DNA of 64,000 nucleotides from CAYNEI01 sp964396185 (GTDB lineage Archaea; Thermoplasmatota; SW-10-69-26): positions 1 to 64,000 of the forward strand of contig CAYNEI010000009.1 in NCBI GenBank assembly GCA_964396185.1, given 5' to 3'. The notes beneath the pieces were generated by a model. The model did no database searches. It saw only the letters and a list, made by a program, of their open reading frames with translations, and was not told where the DNA came from. The stretch's first letter is position 1. Every line of letters begins with the position of its first letter. Below, piece after piece: positions 1 to 7,876 of this stretch. The translations under genes were made by a program, and so were the position numbers.

Positions 1-212
1 TGCGCCGCAAGCCAAGTGGTCTCACCTACGAGCTCAACACCACCCAGGATTTCCCGGAGTACTTCGGCATCCCTGCCGACCAGGCTGAGGAGATCCGTAC
101 GTTCTTGGCCGAGAAGGTTGGCCTGCTCAACGAGGGGGGCGCGCCCCAGGTGGGCGAGGGTGAGCCCAGTGTGCCCTTGATGCCGCCGGTGCCAGGTGAC
201 GATACGGCCTGA
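1..212 (+). CDS. C-terminal end of a ScpB-like chromosome segregation protein (partial)
   Basis: Only the last 69 residues are present, in the frame starting at base 3 and ending at TGA 210-212; the start lies off the left edge. The stretch reads GLTYELNTTQDFPEYFGI, which matches the way ScpB proteins end their second winged helix (a G-x-x-Y-x-L-x-TT-x-x-F-x-EYFG pattern). It is followed by a Pro/Gly/Glu-rich tail. ScpB partners ScpA and SMC in condensin. The match rests on one short motif, so the family call is moderate. The next gene, on the opposite strand, ends at the adjacent base, giving a tail-to-tail junction with no spacer. Confidence 0.5.
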   Translation, partial: RRKPSGLTYELNTTQDFPEYFGIPADQAEEIRTFLAEKVGLLNEGGAPQVGEGEPSVPLMPPVPGDDTA

Positions 213-1112
213 TCAACCCAGGTAGAGCGGGCCCTCGAGCCCGCACGCGCACCGGGCGCGCCCCTGGCGCCCGATGGCCTGCTCCCCGCAGCGAGGGCAC
301 TGGAAGGCGATGGCCTCGCCTTCGCCTCGTCCGGCCAGGCCATGCACGAAGCTGGTGCCCAGCCAGGCGCCCAGGGGCCAGGTCAAGAGCGAGGCCACGG
401 CGAGCACGGTCCAGGGGGAGAGCTGGATGGCGGCCGTCGCGCGGATCACGGCCAAGCTCAGCGGGAGCAGGATGAGCACGAGGCTTGCCAGGAACACCAG
501 CCCCAGCCCGCCGTTCTCCTTGCCCCGGCGGTTGCCACGAGCCACCGCTTGACGAGTCGTGGAGGTGGTCATGGCGGCTTCCACGGGTACGGCCACCATG
601 CGGCCGGCCAGCCAGAACGCGACCAGCGCGAGGATCGGGACGCCGAGCAGGGCCACGGCGCCCACGGCTCCCTCTTGCGGGACCAGCAACAGGCCTGCCA
701 GCACGGCGATGGGCGCCATCTGGATCGAGGCGGCGGCCACGCAGGCCAGCGAGGCCGCCCCGGTCGGCCAGCATGGACGGGTGGCCCGGCTGAGCACGAT
801 GGGGGTCACCGCGGCCACAGCCAGGTGGAACCAGGTGAGCTGGAGCAGGCCGGCGAGCAGCTCGGCCACCAAGAGCGACGGCGAGGCGCTGGCTGGGTCG
901 GCATCGAACTGCAAGACGGCGGCTCGCGTGAGCGCGAACACCACGACGGGCGCCAGGAACGCGACCAGCACGGCCGGGTGCTTGGCCACGGTGCGCGCGC
1001 CCTGGGCGAAGGCCCCGAGCACGCCTGGGTGGGCGGCCTCGTACCCGCAGCTCGGGCAGGCCTCCTCACCGAAGCGATCGGCCCCGCACCGGGGACAGGC
1101 GTCCGCGCTCAC
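213..1112 (-). CDS. Membrane protein with zinc ribbons at both ends, unknown function
   Basis: This is a 299-residue protein. The N-terminus carries a zinc ribbon with paired CxxC motifs (CPRCG near residue 6, CPSCG near 19). About six hydrophobic segments fill residues 48-265, and a second CxxC...CxC ribbon (CPRCG, then CACG) lies near residues 272-291. Both cysteine modules probably face the cytoplasm, with a channel- or scaffold-like membrane core between them. I do not recognise the family. It starts with GTG at 1112, which overlaps the stop of the upstream gene as GTGA, so it is the last gene of the minus-strand operon 3057-213. Confidence 0.8.
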   Translation of the reverse strand: MSADACPRCGADRFGEEACPSCGYEAAHPGVLGAFAQGARTVAKHPAVLVAFLAPVVVFALTRAAVLQFDADPASASPSLLVAELLAGLLQLTWFHLAVAAVTPIVLSRATRPCWPTGAASLACVAAASIQMAPIAVLAGLLLVPQEGAVGAVALLGVPILALVAFWLAGRMVAVPVEAAMTTSTTRQAVARGNRRGKENGGLGLVFLASLVLILLPLSLAVIRATAAIQLSPWTVLAVASLLTWPLGAWLGTSFVHGLAGRGEGEAIAFQCPRCGEQAIGRQGRARCACGLEGPLYLG

Positions 1113-1420
1113 GCGCCACCCCCATCGTCCATGGTGTCCTGGCCGGTTGGTGCGCCCAGGCGCTCGGCGAGCACGTCGGTGATCTCAGCCACCAGGCGCG
1201 TGGTCCGGCCCGGGAACAGGGACTTCACCTTGATGCGGGCAGCCAGGCCCGATGGCGCTGGGGCGATGCCCACGAAGGCCCGGTCCAGGCCGCGCTTGGC
1301 TGCCAGATCGTAGCGCTTCCCGGGCTCGGTGGAGAACCCGCGCTGCCGTAGCGCTCGCTCGAGGTGATCGAGCGGCCCATCAGGGGCCTGGCGGGCCTGG
1401 AAGCGCACGAGGACCTCCAC
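1109..1420 (-). CDS. Small soluble hypothetical protein
   Basis: This 103-residue protein starts with GTG at 1420 and has no signal peptide or membrane segment. It opens with a beta strand (MEVLVRFQ), followed by a basic helix and a second hydrophobic core near residues 63-85 (KVKSLFPGRTTRLVAEITDV). The strand-helix-strand pattern suggests a small ferredoxin-like alpha/beta fold, but no family is recognised. Its TGA overlaps the GTG of the next gene by 4 bases, indicating translational coupling. It lies 51 bases downstream of the RDD gene in the same operon. Confidence 0.7.
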   Translation of the reverse strand: MEVLVRFQARQAPDGPLDHLERALRQRGFSTEPGKRYDLAAKRGLDRAFVGIAPAPSGLAARIKVKSLFPGRTTRLVAEITDVLAERLGAPTGQDTMDDGGGA

Positions 1421-1471
1421 GCCCGCGTAGCTGGGTGGGGGTTGAAACTCTTGCGCTCACGGACCGAGTCT

Positions 1472-1942
1472 TCACCCGAGAAGCCCCGAGCTACCCCGGA
1501 CCACCCGCGTGCCCGCCGCCGTATCCCCGACGCGCTGGTCGTCCTCGGTGGTTTGCAGGAGGTAGACGTCGATCAGGAGGAAGAGCGGCCCGATGGGCCA
1601 GAGCGCCCAGGCCAGGCGGACCACGTTTCGCACCGTGGCCTGGAAGAGGCTGGTGGGAGCTCCGTCGGTGTCCACGACCTGGAGGTCGAGGATCCGCTTG
1701 CCCACGGTGGTGCCCGTGAGGCCCTCGGCGAGCACGAGGTAGAGGAACGGGATGAGCAGGAAGAGCATGCCGGCGATGACGCCCTGGGCGTTGATGGCGG
1801 TCAACTGGCTGGGGGATCCGCCGACCAGGGGAAGGGCGATGGCGAGCCAGGCGACCAGGGTGACGAGGCTGTCGATGGCGTAGGCCAGGGTGCGCTCGAG
1901 CAGGCTGGCGGCCCGAGGGGCCGGGGCTGTGGCGGGTTTCAC
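1472..1942 (-). CDS. RDD-family membrane protein
   Basis: This 156-residue protein matches the RDD family in layout. A first helix carries the Arg-Asp pair (ERTLAYAIDSLV, residues 16-27), a second helix runs about residues 60-75, then comes the characteristic GTTVGKRILDLQVVD linker, and a third helix precedes the conserved DxxxGT motif (VGDTAAGTRVV) at the C-terminus. RDD proteins are small three- to four-helix membrane proteins, some linked to cation/proton exchange; the substrate here is unknown. The GTG start at 1942 overlaps the stop of the upstream DUF1614 gene as GTGA. Confidence 0.88.
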   Translation of the reverse strand: MKPATAPAPRAASLLERTLAYAIDSLVTLVAWLAIALPLVGGSPSQLTAINAQGVIAGMLFLLIPFLYLVLAEGLTGTTVGKRILDLQVVDTDGAPTSLFQATVRNVVRLAWALWPIGPLFLLIDVYLLQTTEDDQRVGDTAAGTRVVRGSSGLLG

Positions 1943-3057
1943 GGCCGGGTCACCTCCAGGCGGACGTGGCCGTCGGCGGCCGGCCAGAGGGTGGCCACGG
2001 CGTGCTTTGCCTCCTCGACGACCTCAGCTGCCTCGTGCCACGTGGGAGGCGTGGTGGTGGCGCGTTGGGAAGCACGCTTGATGCGGGCCAGCGAGCCCGC
2101 CAGCTCCGGTGGGCTTGCGCCACCGCGGACCTGGTCGAGCAGGCGGGGCCTGCCGGCTTGGAGGATCACGTCCAGGGCGTCGTGGGCGGCCTGGACCGCG
2201 CGGGCAGGGCCTTGATCGGAGAGCGCCTGGTTGGCGTGGGCCAGGTGGACGAGGCAGTGCTCCCTGGGCGTGAGCCGGCTGAACGCCTGAGCTTGGCGCA
2301 CGAGCGCGTCTGGGTCCGGGACGCGCTTGGCCGGGGCGCCCGGTGCGAAGAGGCTCGTGGGCGGGGGTGGTGTGGTGGCCAGCGCGAGCAAGAGCGCCAG
2401 GGCCAAGCCCACCGCTCCGCTGATGACGACCAGATCCAAGGCCCCGCCGCCGCCGATGACGAGCGTGGTGCCAGCGGGCGCTTGGCTGGCCACGTCCAGG
2501 ATGGCAGGCAGATGGGCGAGATCCGCGCCCACGAGCACACCCAGGGCACCGGTGCCGAAGGCGATGGGCCCGGCCTGGACCAGGCGCTTGCGCGCGGCGA
2601 CCAGGGCGTACACGAGAGCGACGGCCGGAGGGACTAGCAGATCAGGGAAGGTGGCGACCACGCCCACACCCGCCTCGACATCCACCACGGGCCTGGTGGC
2701 TGCGGCCACGAGCAGGGTCCCGAGCGCCAGCACGCCTGGTGTGATCGTTCCCCGGTGGACCAAGCGTGCTACGAGGAGCAAGGGGACCAGGGCACCGCCT
2801 AGGTTGACGCCGAGCACCGAGCCCCCGACGACAGCCAGGGGCACGTTGAGCACCGGGCCGGCCACCACCCCGATGGTGACCAAGGCGACATCCCCCGGCG
2901 TGAACCCCATGCGCTCGGCCAGATCCGCCCGGGAGCGAAACGCAAGGTAGATGGCCAGGACCGCCAGGCTGGCCAGCACCAGGTCCCAACCCAGCTCGAT
3001 GGCGCCGCTAGGGCCGGAGACCTGCAGCAGCGCGGCGCTGGACACAACACACGCCAT
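1939..3057 (-). CDS. DUF1614-like polytopic membrane protein with cytoplasmic C-terminal domain
   Basis: This 372-residue protein has about seven membrane segments in residues 1-230. These contain the DUF1614 hallmarks: a GVGVVATFPDLLVPP segment, then GALGVLVGADLAHLP, then a glycine-rich loop (GGGGALDLVVISGAVG). Residues 235-372 form a hydrophilic, helical extension not usual for the family. The molecular role of DUF1614 is not established. It is the first gene of the four-gene minus-strand operon that continues with RDD, a small protein and the zinc-ribbon membrane protein. The start is ATG at 3057, divergent from rlmE. Confidence 0.72.
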   Translation of the reverse strand: MACVVSSAALLQVSGPSGAIELGWDLVLASLAVLAIYLAFRSRADLAERMGFTPGDVALVTIGVVAGPVLNVPLAVVGGSVLGVNLGGALVPLLLVARLVHRGTITPGVLALGTLLVAAATRPVVDVEAGVGVVATFPDLLVPPAVALVYALVAARKRLVQAGPIAFGTGALGVLVGADLAHLPAILDVASQAPAGTTLVIGGGGALDLVVISGAVGLALALLLALATTPPPPTSLFAPGAPAKRVPDPDALVRQAQAFSRLTPREHCLVHLAHANQALSDQGPARAVQAAHDALDVILQAGRPRLLDQVRGGASPPELAGSLARIKRASQRATTTPPTWHEAAEVVEEAKHAVATLWPAADGHVRLEVTRP

Positions 3058-3136
3058 ACCCTAGCCATCCATGAAGCTGGCTGTCTGGCTTCCCGCCACC
3101 CAAAGGTTTTCCTGGAGCCTCGTCTACCTCCCCTTC

Positions 3137-3736
3137 GTGGGCCGCTCCTGGCACGAGAAGCGCAAGCGCGACGGGTTCTACAAGAAGGCCAAGCGTGAGG
3201 GCTACCTCTCCCGAGCCGCCTACAAGCTCAAGGAGATCAACCGAGAGAACACGGTCATGCGCGAGGGAGCCACCGTGGTCGACCTCGGTGCCGCCCCTGG
3301 CGGCTGGAGCCAGGTGGCCAAGGAGATCGTAGGGGAGAGCGGCAAGGTCATCGCCGTGGACCTCAAGCGCATCGACGCTGAGGACGTCATCGCCATCCGC
3401 GGCGACATGACCGAGGACGCCACCCTCGACGAGGTGCGCGAGGCCGCCGACGGACCGGTGGACTGCGTGCTCTCGGACATGAGCCCGAACATCTCCGGCA
3501 ACTACTCCATGGACCACGCCCGCTCGGTCTACCTCTGCGAGAGCGCCCTGGAGGCCGCGCGCAAGCTCCTGCGCCCTGGCGGCGGCTTCGTGGTCAAGGT
3601 CTTCCAAGGCGACCTCTTCAAGCCGTTCTACGACGAGGTGGGCCGCGCCTTCGAGTACCACACAGCCACCTCGCCCAAGGCCACCCGCAAGGGGTCCAGC
3701 GAGATCTACGTCATCGGGGAGCGGTTCCGTGGCTGA
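3137..3736 (+). CDS. rlmE: 23S rRNA (uridine-2'-O)-methyltransferase RlmE/FtsJ
   Basis: The protein methylates a uridine 2'-OH in the 23S rRNA A-loop using S-adenosylmethionine. It has 199 residues from GTG 3137. An in-frame ATG lies at 3071, but the family begins at GRSWHEKRKRDGFYKKAK, so the downstream GTG is preferred. The SAM motif VVDLGAAPGGWSQ is intact. The K-D-K-E catalytic tetrad is visible: K in AYKLKE, D in LSDMSPN, K in FVVKVFQGD and E in GSSEIYVIG. The last bases overlap the GTG start of the next gene by 8, so the two are probably cotranscribed. Confidence 0.92.
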   Translation: MGRSWHEKRKRDGFYKKAKREGYLSRAAYKLKEINRENTVMREGATVVDLGAAPGGWSQVAKEIVGESGKVIAVDLKRIDAEDVIAIRGDMTEDATLDEVREAADGPVDCVLSDMSPNISGNYSMDHARSVYLCESALEAARKLLRPGGGFVVKVFQGDLFKPFYDEVGRAFEYHTATSPKATRKGSSEIYVIGERFRG

Positions 3737-4271
3737 CCTCCCATCCCCGCCCATCGCACCGAAGCTCTCAGGCGAGGGCGTCCACATGGTCCGCGACGTG
3801 CTCCAGGGCCTCGACCAGCTCGAGGTCTTCGAGGAGATCCGCGGCGAGCTGGACGGCGAGGAGCTGCTGGCCCAGGCAACGGTCCTCTGCTTCCATGGTG
3901 ATGGCTACCCACGGGTCGACGATCACACCGGCCACATCCTATGCCCAGAGGAGTACACGCGCACCCACGACCCCCTGATCGTCTACCTGGACATCCTCCA
4001 CGAGCTCGTTCACGTGCGCCAGGTCCTCCAGGGTCAGCAGGTCTACCACTTCCCCGAGCCGTACGTGGATTGGCCCACGGAGATCGAGGCCTATGCCATC
4101 TCGTACCGGGAGGCCCAACGCCTCGGCGTGTCCGACGCGTGGTTCTGGGACTACCTGGTGGTGCCGTGGATGGAGATCGAGGACATGGCCCGGCTGGCAG
4201 GCTCGATCGGCTTGGAGGTCCCGGAGGGGGCGCTTGAGCCGTCCGACGACCGTGAGGGTGCCAGGCACTGA
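3729..4271 (+). CDS. Putative zinc-dependent protease-like protein (HELVH)
   Basis: This 180-residue soluble protein carries a zincin-type HExxH motif (DILHELVHVRQ, about residues 85-95). A downstream acidic helix (PTEIEAYAISYREAQRL) could supply the third ligand, as in gluzincins. No signal peptide is present, so it would act in the cytoplasm. The family is not recognised beyond the motif. The GTG start lies inside the 3' end of rlmE, which suggests translational coupling and possibly a link to ribosome or RNA-methylation biology. Peptidase activity is inferred from the motif only. Confidence 0.7.
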   Translation: MADLPSPPIAPKLSGEGVHMVRDVLQGLDQLEVFEEIRGELDGEELLAQATVLCFHGDGYPRVDDHTGHILCPEEYTRTHDPLIVYLDILHELVHVRQVLQGQQVYHFPEPYVDWPTEIEAYAISYREAQRLGVSDAWFWDYLVVPWMEIEDMARLAGSIGLEVPEGALEPSDDREGARH

Positions 4272-4349
4272 ATATCGAAGGTTTCGGGCCCCCTAAGCTC
4301 CGTCTTCCTTTTGTAGGGGCGGCGCCTCATCACAGGTGAGCTGTTGACC

Positions 4350-4853
4350 ATGCCTGCCCTCACCGAGGATCTCCGGGACCTCTGCAACGACCAGATCACC
4401 AACGAGCTGTACGCCAGCCACCTCTACCTCTCCATGGCCGCCTACTTCGACGACCGGGACCTGCCAGGCTGTGCGGCCTGGATGCGTGCCCAGTCCGACG
4501 AGGAGCGCGACCACGCCATGCGGTTCTACGACCACCTGGTCGAGCGCGAGGGCCGCATCGAGCTCGAGGGGCTCGACGCCCCCGAGACGAGCTGGGAGAG
4601 CCCCCAGGCCGTCTTCGAGGAGGCTTTGGCCCACGAGGAGCGCGTCACTGGGCAGATCTACGAGATCTACGCGGCAGCGGAGAAGAACGGTGACTACGCG
4701 CTCAAGGTGTTCCTGGACTGGTTCGTCGAGGAGCAGGTCGAGGAGGAGCGCACCGCCAAGCAGATCCTCCACCTCTTCCGGGCCATGGGCGACGACCCCG
4801 GCGCGGTCTACGAGATCGACCGGCGCCTGGCCGAGCGCGGCAGCGAGGTCTAA
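4350..4853 (+). CDS. ftnA: Ferritin
   Basis: The 167-residue protein is a bacterial/archaeal-type ferritin, a 24-mer iron-storage cage with ferroxidase centres. The four-helix bundle is complete. Ferroxidase ligands are visible: E in ITNELYASHLYLSMAAYF, E and H in SDEERDHAMRFYDH, and E in the EEQVEEERTAKQI helix. ATG 4350 is preferred over TTG 4344 because AGGTGAG at 4334-4340 sits at better Shine-Dalgarno spacing. The last 27 bases of the gene region recur downstream at 4926-4952. It is convergent with trm1. Confidence 0.93.
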   Translation: MPALTEDLRDLCNDQITNELYASHLYLSMAAYFDDRDLPGCAAWMRAQSDEERDHAMRFYDHLVEREGRIELEGLDAPETSWESPQAVFEEALAHEERVTGQIYEIYAAAEKNGDYALKVFLDWFVEEQVEEERTAKQILHLFRAMGDDPGAVYEIDRRLAERGSEV

Positions 4854-4952
4854 GCGACGACCGGAACACGAAGGCCACGAAGAGGACACGAAGGGCACGA
4901 TGCGGACCAGCGACGGCCGGCCGCTGCCGAGCGGGGCAGTGAGGTCTAGACG
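4830..4952 (+). repeat. Imperfect direct repeat of the ferritin gene end flanking a solo repeat arm
   Basis: Bases 4830-4856 (the end of the ferritin gene, its stop and the following GCG) recur at 4926-4952 with 23 of 27 identical. The shared core is GCCGAGCG.GGCAG.GAGGTCTA. The two copies bracket the CACGAAGG-type arm at 4864-4902. The arrangement looks like a duplication made when the arm was inserted, or a slipped tandem duplication. Confidence 0.65.
4864..4902 (+). repeat. Solo arm of the dispersed CACGAAGG-type repeat (element A)
   Basis: Four imperfect units (AACACGAAGG, CCACGAAG, AGGACACGAAGG, GCACGA) lie between the convergent ferritin and trm1 genes. Unlike the other seven members of this family in the window, I find no facing complementary arm within a few hundred bases. 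Confidence 0.7.
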
Positions 4953-4953
4953 C

Positions 4954-6087
4954 TCACTCACGAGGGAAGCTCAGCTTCTCGAAAACGCGCATAGCGTCCT
5001 TGCACGTGCCGTCGTACCCGATGGCCATGGGGCTGTAGTGGAGCCGTGCGGCTGGCAGCCCCGCCTCCTCGAGGGCCTTGAGGAGCGCGTTGCGCGGGGG
5101 TGGACCTGGCACGCTGAGCGCCTTGCTGGCCTGCTCGACATCCAGGTAGAACGGACCCAGCGGGGCTTCTGCGATGAGCCGGTCGAGCAACCGCTGGGCC
5201 TCGACAGGCTCGGCGAGCTCGGCATCGTCGAGCTGGTCGCGCATCTGGGAGAGCACCGTGGCGTCGTGGAGCGGACCCATGGCATACGGCCCCGTCGGCG
5301 CCCCCTGGCCGCACCGACACGCTTCTAGATCCCAGTGCTGACAGGCCCGGCAGAGCACGACCTCCTCTAAGGCGCGCACGGCATCATCGGCCGCTGCTGC
5401 ACCGTCCTGGATGCGAACGATGGCCCGGATGGCGTGCTGGTGGTGGTGCACGAGCACAGGGCTGGCCGCCCGGTCGAAGCGAGCCGCCTCCCGGATCACC
5501 GCGCCCACCAGGTAGCGGCTGGCCGCCGCCTTCCAGCCAGGCGCATCCCGGGGTGGGGGCTCACCCATGTAGCGACGCCGGCCGGCCACGCGCTTGACGC
5601 CGTGAAGCGCGGTGGTGTCCGTGGCGGTCATGGCCAGCAGGCCTCCATCGCGCACAGCGCGCACCGCCAGCGAGAGGAACGGGACCGGTGAGCCGTACGG
5701 GTCCAGCTCCACGAAGGACCACGCGTTCGTTGACAAGAGCGCGTTGAGATCCCCTTGCCGCACCTCGACATCGAGCCCGGCAGCCTGGGCGCTGGCTTGC
5801 GCGACCTCCAGGGCCCGCGGCGAGCGGTCGTTGAGGGTGACTGCCCAGCCCGGTGCCTCGTTGGCCACACGCAGGCCACGGATCCCAGTGGCAGCCAACC
5901 CATCCAGGAAGCTCAGGGGCCGCGGGCCCTGGGTGACCTGAGCCAGCAGCACCGTGATATCGCGCGTGAGCGCCATGGCTGGGTTGTAGAAGGCAGCGCT
6001 GGCCTTGCCGGGTCCCCGGTTCGGGCCGGCGTGGCGCTCGGGCACCTGGAAGGTGGTCGCCCCCTCGCTCACCTTGGCCAGGTCCAC
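4954..6087 (-). CDS. trm1: tRNA (guanine26-N2)-dimethyltransferase Trm1
   Basis: The enzyme makes N2,N2-dimethylguanosine at tRNA position 26 using S-adenosylmethionine. The 377-residue protein has the family's usual archaeal length. It starts with the substrate-gating EGATTFQVP segment and has the SAM site LDGLAATGIRGLR, the catalytic D-P-Y-G-S-P motif (ELDPYGSPVPF) and a four-cysteine zinc site (CRACQHW...CRCG) near residues 240-255. The GTG start at 6087 is about 25 bases from the symmetrical TATA box at 6107-6118, so the transcript is probably leaderless. Confidence 0.95.
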   Translation of the reverse strand: MDLAKVSEGATTFQVPERHAGPNRGPGKASAAFYNPAMALTRDITVLLAQVTQGPRPLSFLDGLAATGIRGLRVANEAPGWAVTLNDRSPRALEVAQASAQAAGLDVEVRQGDLNALLSTNAWSFVELDPYGSPVPFLSLAVRAVRDGGLLAMTATDTTALHGVKRVAGRRRYMGEPPPRDAPGWKAAASRYLVGAVIREAARFDRAASPVLVHHHQHAIRAIVRIQDGAAAADDAVRALEEVVLCRACQHWDLEACRCGQGAPTGPYAMGPLHDATVLSQMRDQLDDAELAEPVEAQRLLDRLIAEAPLGPFYLDVEQASKALSVPGPPPRNALLKALEEAGLPAARLHYSPMAIGYDGTCKDAMRVFEKLSFPRE

Positions 6088-6106
6088 GATGTCTCCAAGT
6101 CCGTGC

Positions 6107-6118
6107 TCCTTTTAAGGA
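6107..6118. promoter_or_regulatory. Shared, symmetrical TATA box for trm1 and the gene at 6138
   Basis: TCCTTTTAAGGA is nearly palindromic. Its centre (6112.5) is 25.5 bases from both divergent GTG start codons (6087 on minus, 6138 on plus). That is the normal TATA-to-start-site distance in archaea, so one element may drive two leaderless transcripts. Confidence 0.6.
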
Positions 6119-6137
6119 CCATCCCCCTGGGACGGGC

Positions 6138-6848
6138 GTGGTCTCCCAGCTGCTCCTGGGCGTGCTGAACTTCCTGCCGGGCCTCTTGCTGCTCTACATC
6201 GTGCTCGGCGGCTATGAGGCGCACTTCGACGACCGGGCCATGTTCTTCGCCATCATGGGGGGCCTGATCCTCGGGATCCTGCTCTGGATCGCTGAGGGCT
6301 TCATCATCACCGATGCGGGCATCCTGTTCATCGTGCCGGCGCTCACCCTGGTGGAGACCATGGGCAAGACCATGTTCGCTGGCCTCCCGCGCTTCAGGGG
6401 CGAGCGCCAGACCGTGCTGCTCACAGGGGCCATGGCCATCGTCTTGGCCCCCATGCTCTTGATGTTCTACAGCCGGTTCATCCAGAACGCCCCCGTCGAC
6501 ACCTCGCTCATCATCCGCATCCTCTCGGTGGCCGTGGGCTACACGCTGGTCCACTTCGTGACCGGGATGATCGTCGGCCAGGGCCCAGCCCGTGGGAACT
6601 TGTTCGAGGGGTTCCTGCAAGGCACGCTCTGGCTTCTTCCCGTGCACGTGCTGCTGGGCTTGCTCGCCCTGGTCGAGCTCGATGGTGGGCTCGCTATCGC
6701 TTGGATGCAGGGTGATCTCGTCTGGGCCGTGCTCATCGCCGTCTACGGGATCGCGCTGTTCCTCTGGAAAGGGCCACGGCTGCTCGTGGAGGGGCTAGAC
6801 CGCAAGGAGCGCAAGGCGTGGTATCGACAGCAACGCGAGCAGGCATGA
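6138..6848 (+). CDS. Polytopic membrane protein, unknown function
   Basis: The 236-residue protein has about six to seven hydrophobic segments: near residues 3-24, 36-58, 60-80, 95-115, 125-148, 160-185 and 192-212. A short basic C-terminal tail (DRKERKAWYRQQREQA) marks a cytoplasmic end. A conserved-looking loop near residues 25-33 (YEAHFDDR) is acidic. It resembles transporter or rhomboid-size membrane proteins in shape, but no catalytic motif is visible and the family is not recognised. GTG 6138 sits at leaderless distance from the shared TATA box. Confidence 0.75.
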   Translation: MVSQLLLGVLNFLPGLLLLYIVLGGYEAHFDDRAMFFAIMGGLILGILLWIAEGFIITDAGILFIVPALTLVETMGKTMFAGLPRFRGERQTVLLTGAMAIVLAPMLLMFYSRFIQNAPVDTSLIIRILSVAVGYTLVHFVTGMIVGQGPARGNLFEGFLQGTLWLLPVHVLLGLLALVELDGGLAIAWMQGDLVWAVLIAVYGIALFLWKGPRLLVEGLDRKERKAWYRQQREQA

Positions 6849-6876
6849 GGCCTCAGGCCTCGGCGACCGGGTCGGG

Positions 6877-7425
6877 CTACTCCCCGTCCTCGTCCTTCCA
6901 CGTCGAGACGATCTCGTCCCGGCGGATCTCGAGGGCTTCCTTGGCCATGCGCACGTCTCTGCGCGCCTGGGCCATGATCTTGTGCTCCTCCTGGTAGGGC
7001 TCGGAGTCCGCCAACCACTGCTTGAGACCAAGAAGCGAGGTCTCGACCATGTCGGCGTGCTCAAGCGAGTCGTCGTCCTTGTCGAGCACCTCCTCTGCCT
7101 CGTCCATGAGCTGGGCGCCCACGGAGAGCAGCGCACCAACGTTGGTCTCCTCATCGTCGGCCTCGAGGGGATCGCCGAAGAACCCAGCGATGGACTCCTC
7201 GAGCTTCGTCTTGGCCTCCCGCGCCTCGGCTCGCACGCGCACGAGATCGTCGTCACCGTCCAGCATCTCTGAGTCGGCCAGGAACTCGTCGATGGTGGCT
7301 AGCTGGTTTTCCCAGATGTAGAGCTGGTCCTCGTCCTTGACCTCACGGTCGAGCGCATCCTCAGCGTTGCGGATGTACGTCTCGCCCATATGGACGGCTT
7401 CCTTGGGCGACTCGAAGGCGGGCAC
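6877..7425 (-). CDS. Acidic helical hypothetical protein
   Basis: This 182-residue soluble protein is predominantly helical and strongly acidic, with repeated heptad-like runs (EAREAKTKLEESIAG, LMDEAEEVLDKDDDSLEHA, ARRDVRMAKEALEIRRDE). No enzyme motif, signal peptide or membrane span is present. An internal ATG gives a shorter start at MGETYIRN (residue 13). It could be an adaptor or structural coiled-coil protein; no family is recognised. It is convergent with the membrane protein ending at 6848. Confidence 0.7.
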   Translation of the reverse strand: MPAFESPKEAVHMGETYIRNAEDALDREVKDEDQLYIWENQLATIDEFLADSEMLDGDDDLVRVRAEAREAKTKLEESIAGFFGDPLEADDEETNVGALLSVGAQLMDEAEEVLDKDDDSLEHADMVETSLLGLKQWLADSEPYQEEHKIMAQARRDVRMAKEALEIRRDEIVSTWKDEDGE

Positions 7426-7641
7426 GAGAGGGACAGCAGTGTCCTCCCCTGATGAGCTTTCTGCTCTGGGGCCGGGGACAACCGCGTGCTTCGCGCCGGT
7501 CGCACTCGGCCAGGATCGCGCAGCTGCACCGTCCGACTCACGGGGGCTGAAAAGCGAAGGGTTGAACAGGGGTCAGGCCAGATGGTGGCTCGGGATGCAC
7601 TTGCCTGCCTGTACGGCGCGAGTGCAGCCGAGATGATCATC

Positions 7642-7809
7642 ATGACCAAGGACCCCGTCTGCGGCGCATCTGTCGAGGTCGAGCGGCACACCCCGAAGAA
7701 GCTGGTCGGCGGCGTCGTCTACCACTTCTGCTCGGAAGACTGCCGCAAGGAGTTCACCGAGAACCCTGGCGACCATGTACAGACCCGCCGCACCTCCCCG
7801 ATGAGGTAG
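7642..7809 (+). CDS. Small YHS-domain protein
   Basis: This 55-residue protein consists almost entirely of a YHS domain. It has the typical DPVCGASV start, a central YHFCSEDCRKEF motif and the spacing of conserved cysteines seen in metal-associated YHS domains. ATG 7642 gives the canonical MTKDPVCG start; ATG 7633 is possible and adds three residues. YHS domains occur in metal-handling ATPases and oxygenases, and stand-alone versions are usually assigned to heavy-metal trafficking. The upstream region 7426-7632 has no supportable gene. Confidence 0.8.
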   Translation: MTKDPVCGASVEVERHTPKKLVGGVVYHFCSEDCRKEFTENPGDHVQTRRTSPMR

Positions 7810-7876
7810 CGCACTCGCCCTCCCGGGTCCGCCTGCGCTCCGAGCGGTGCCTTCGCGCCTCGTATGTTCGCGGCAC

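Noticed and set aside
3071..3136. ATG 3071 as start of rlmE
   Set aside because: It adds 22 residues with no counterpart in archaeal RlmE, which begin at the GRSWHEK motif encoded right after GTG 3137.
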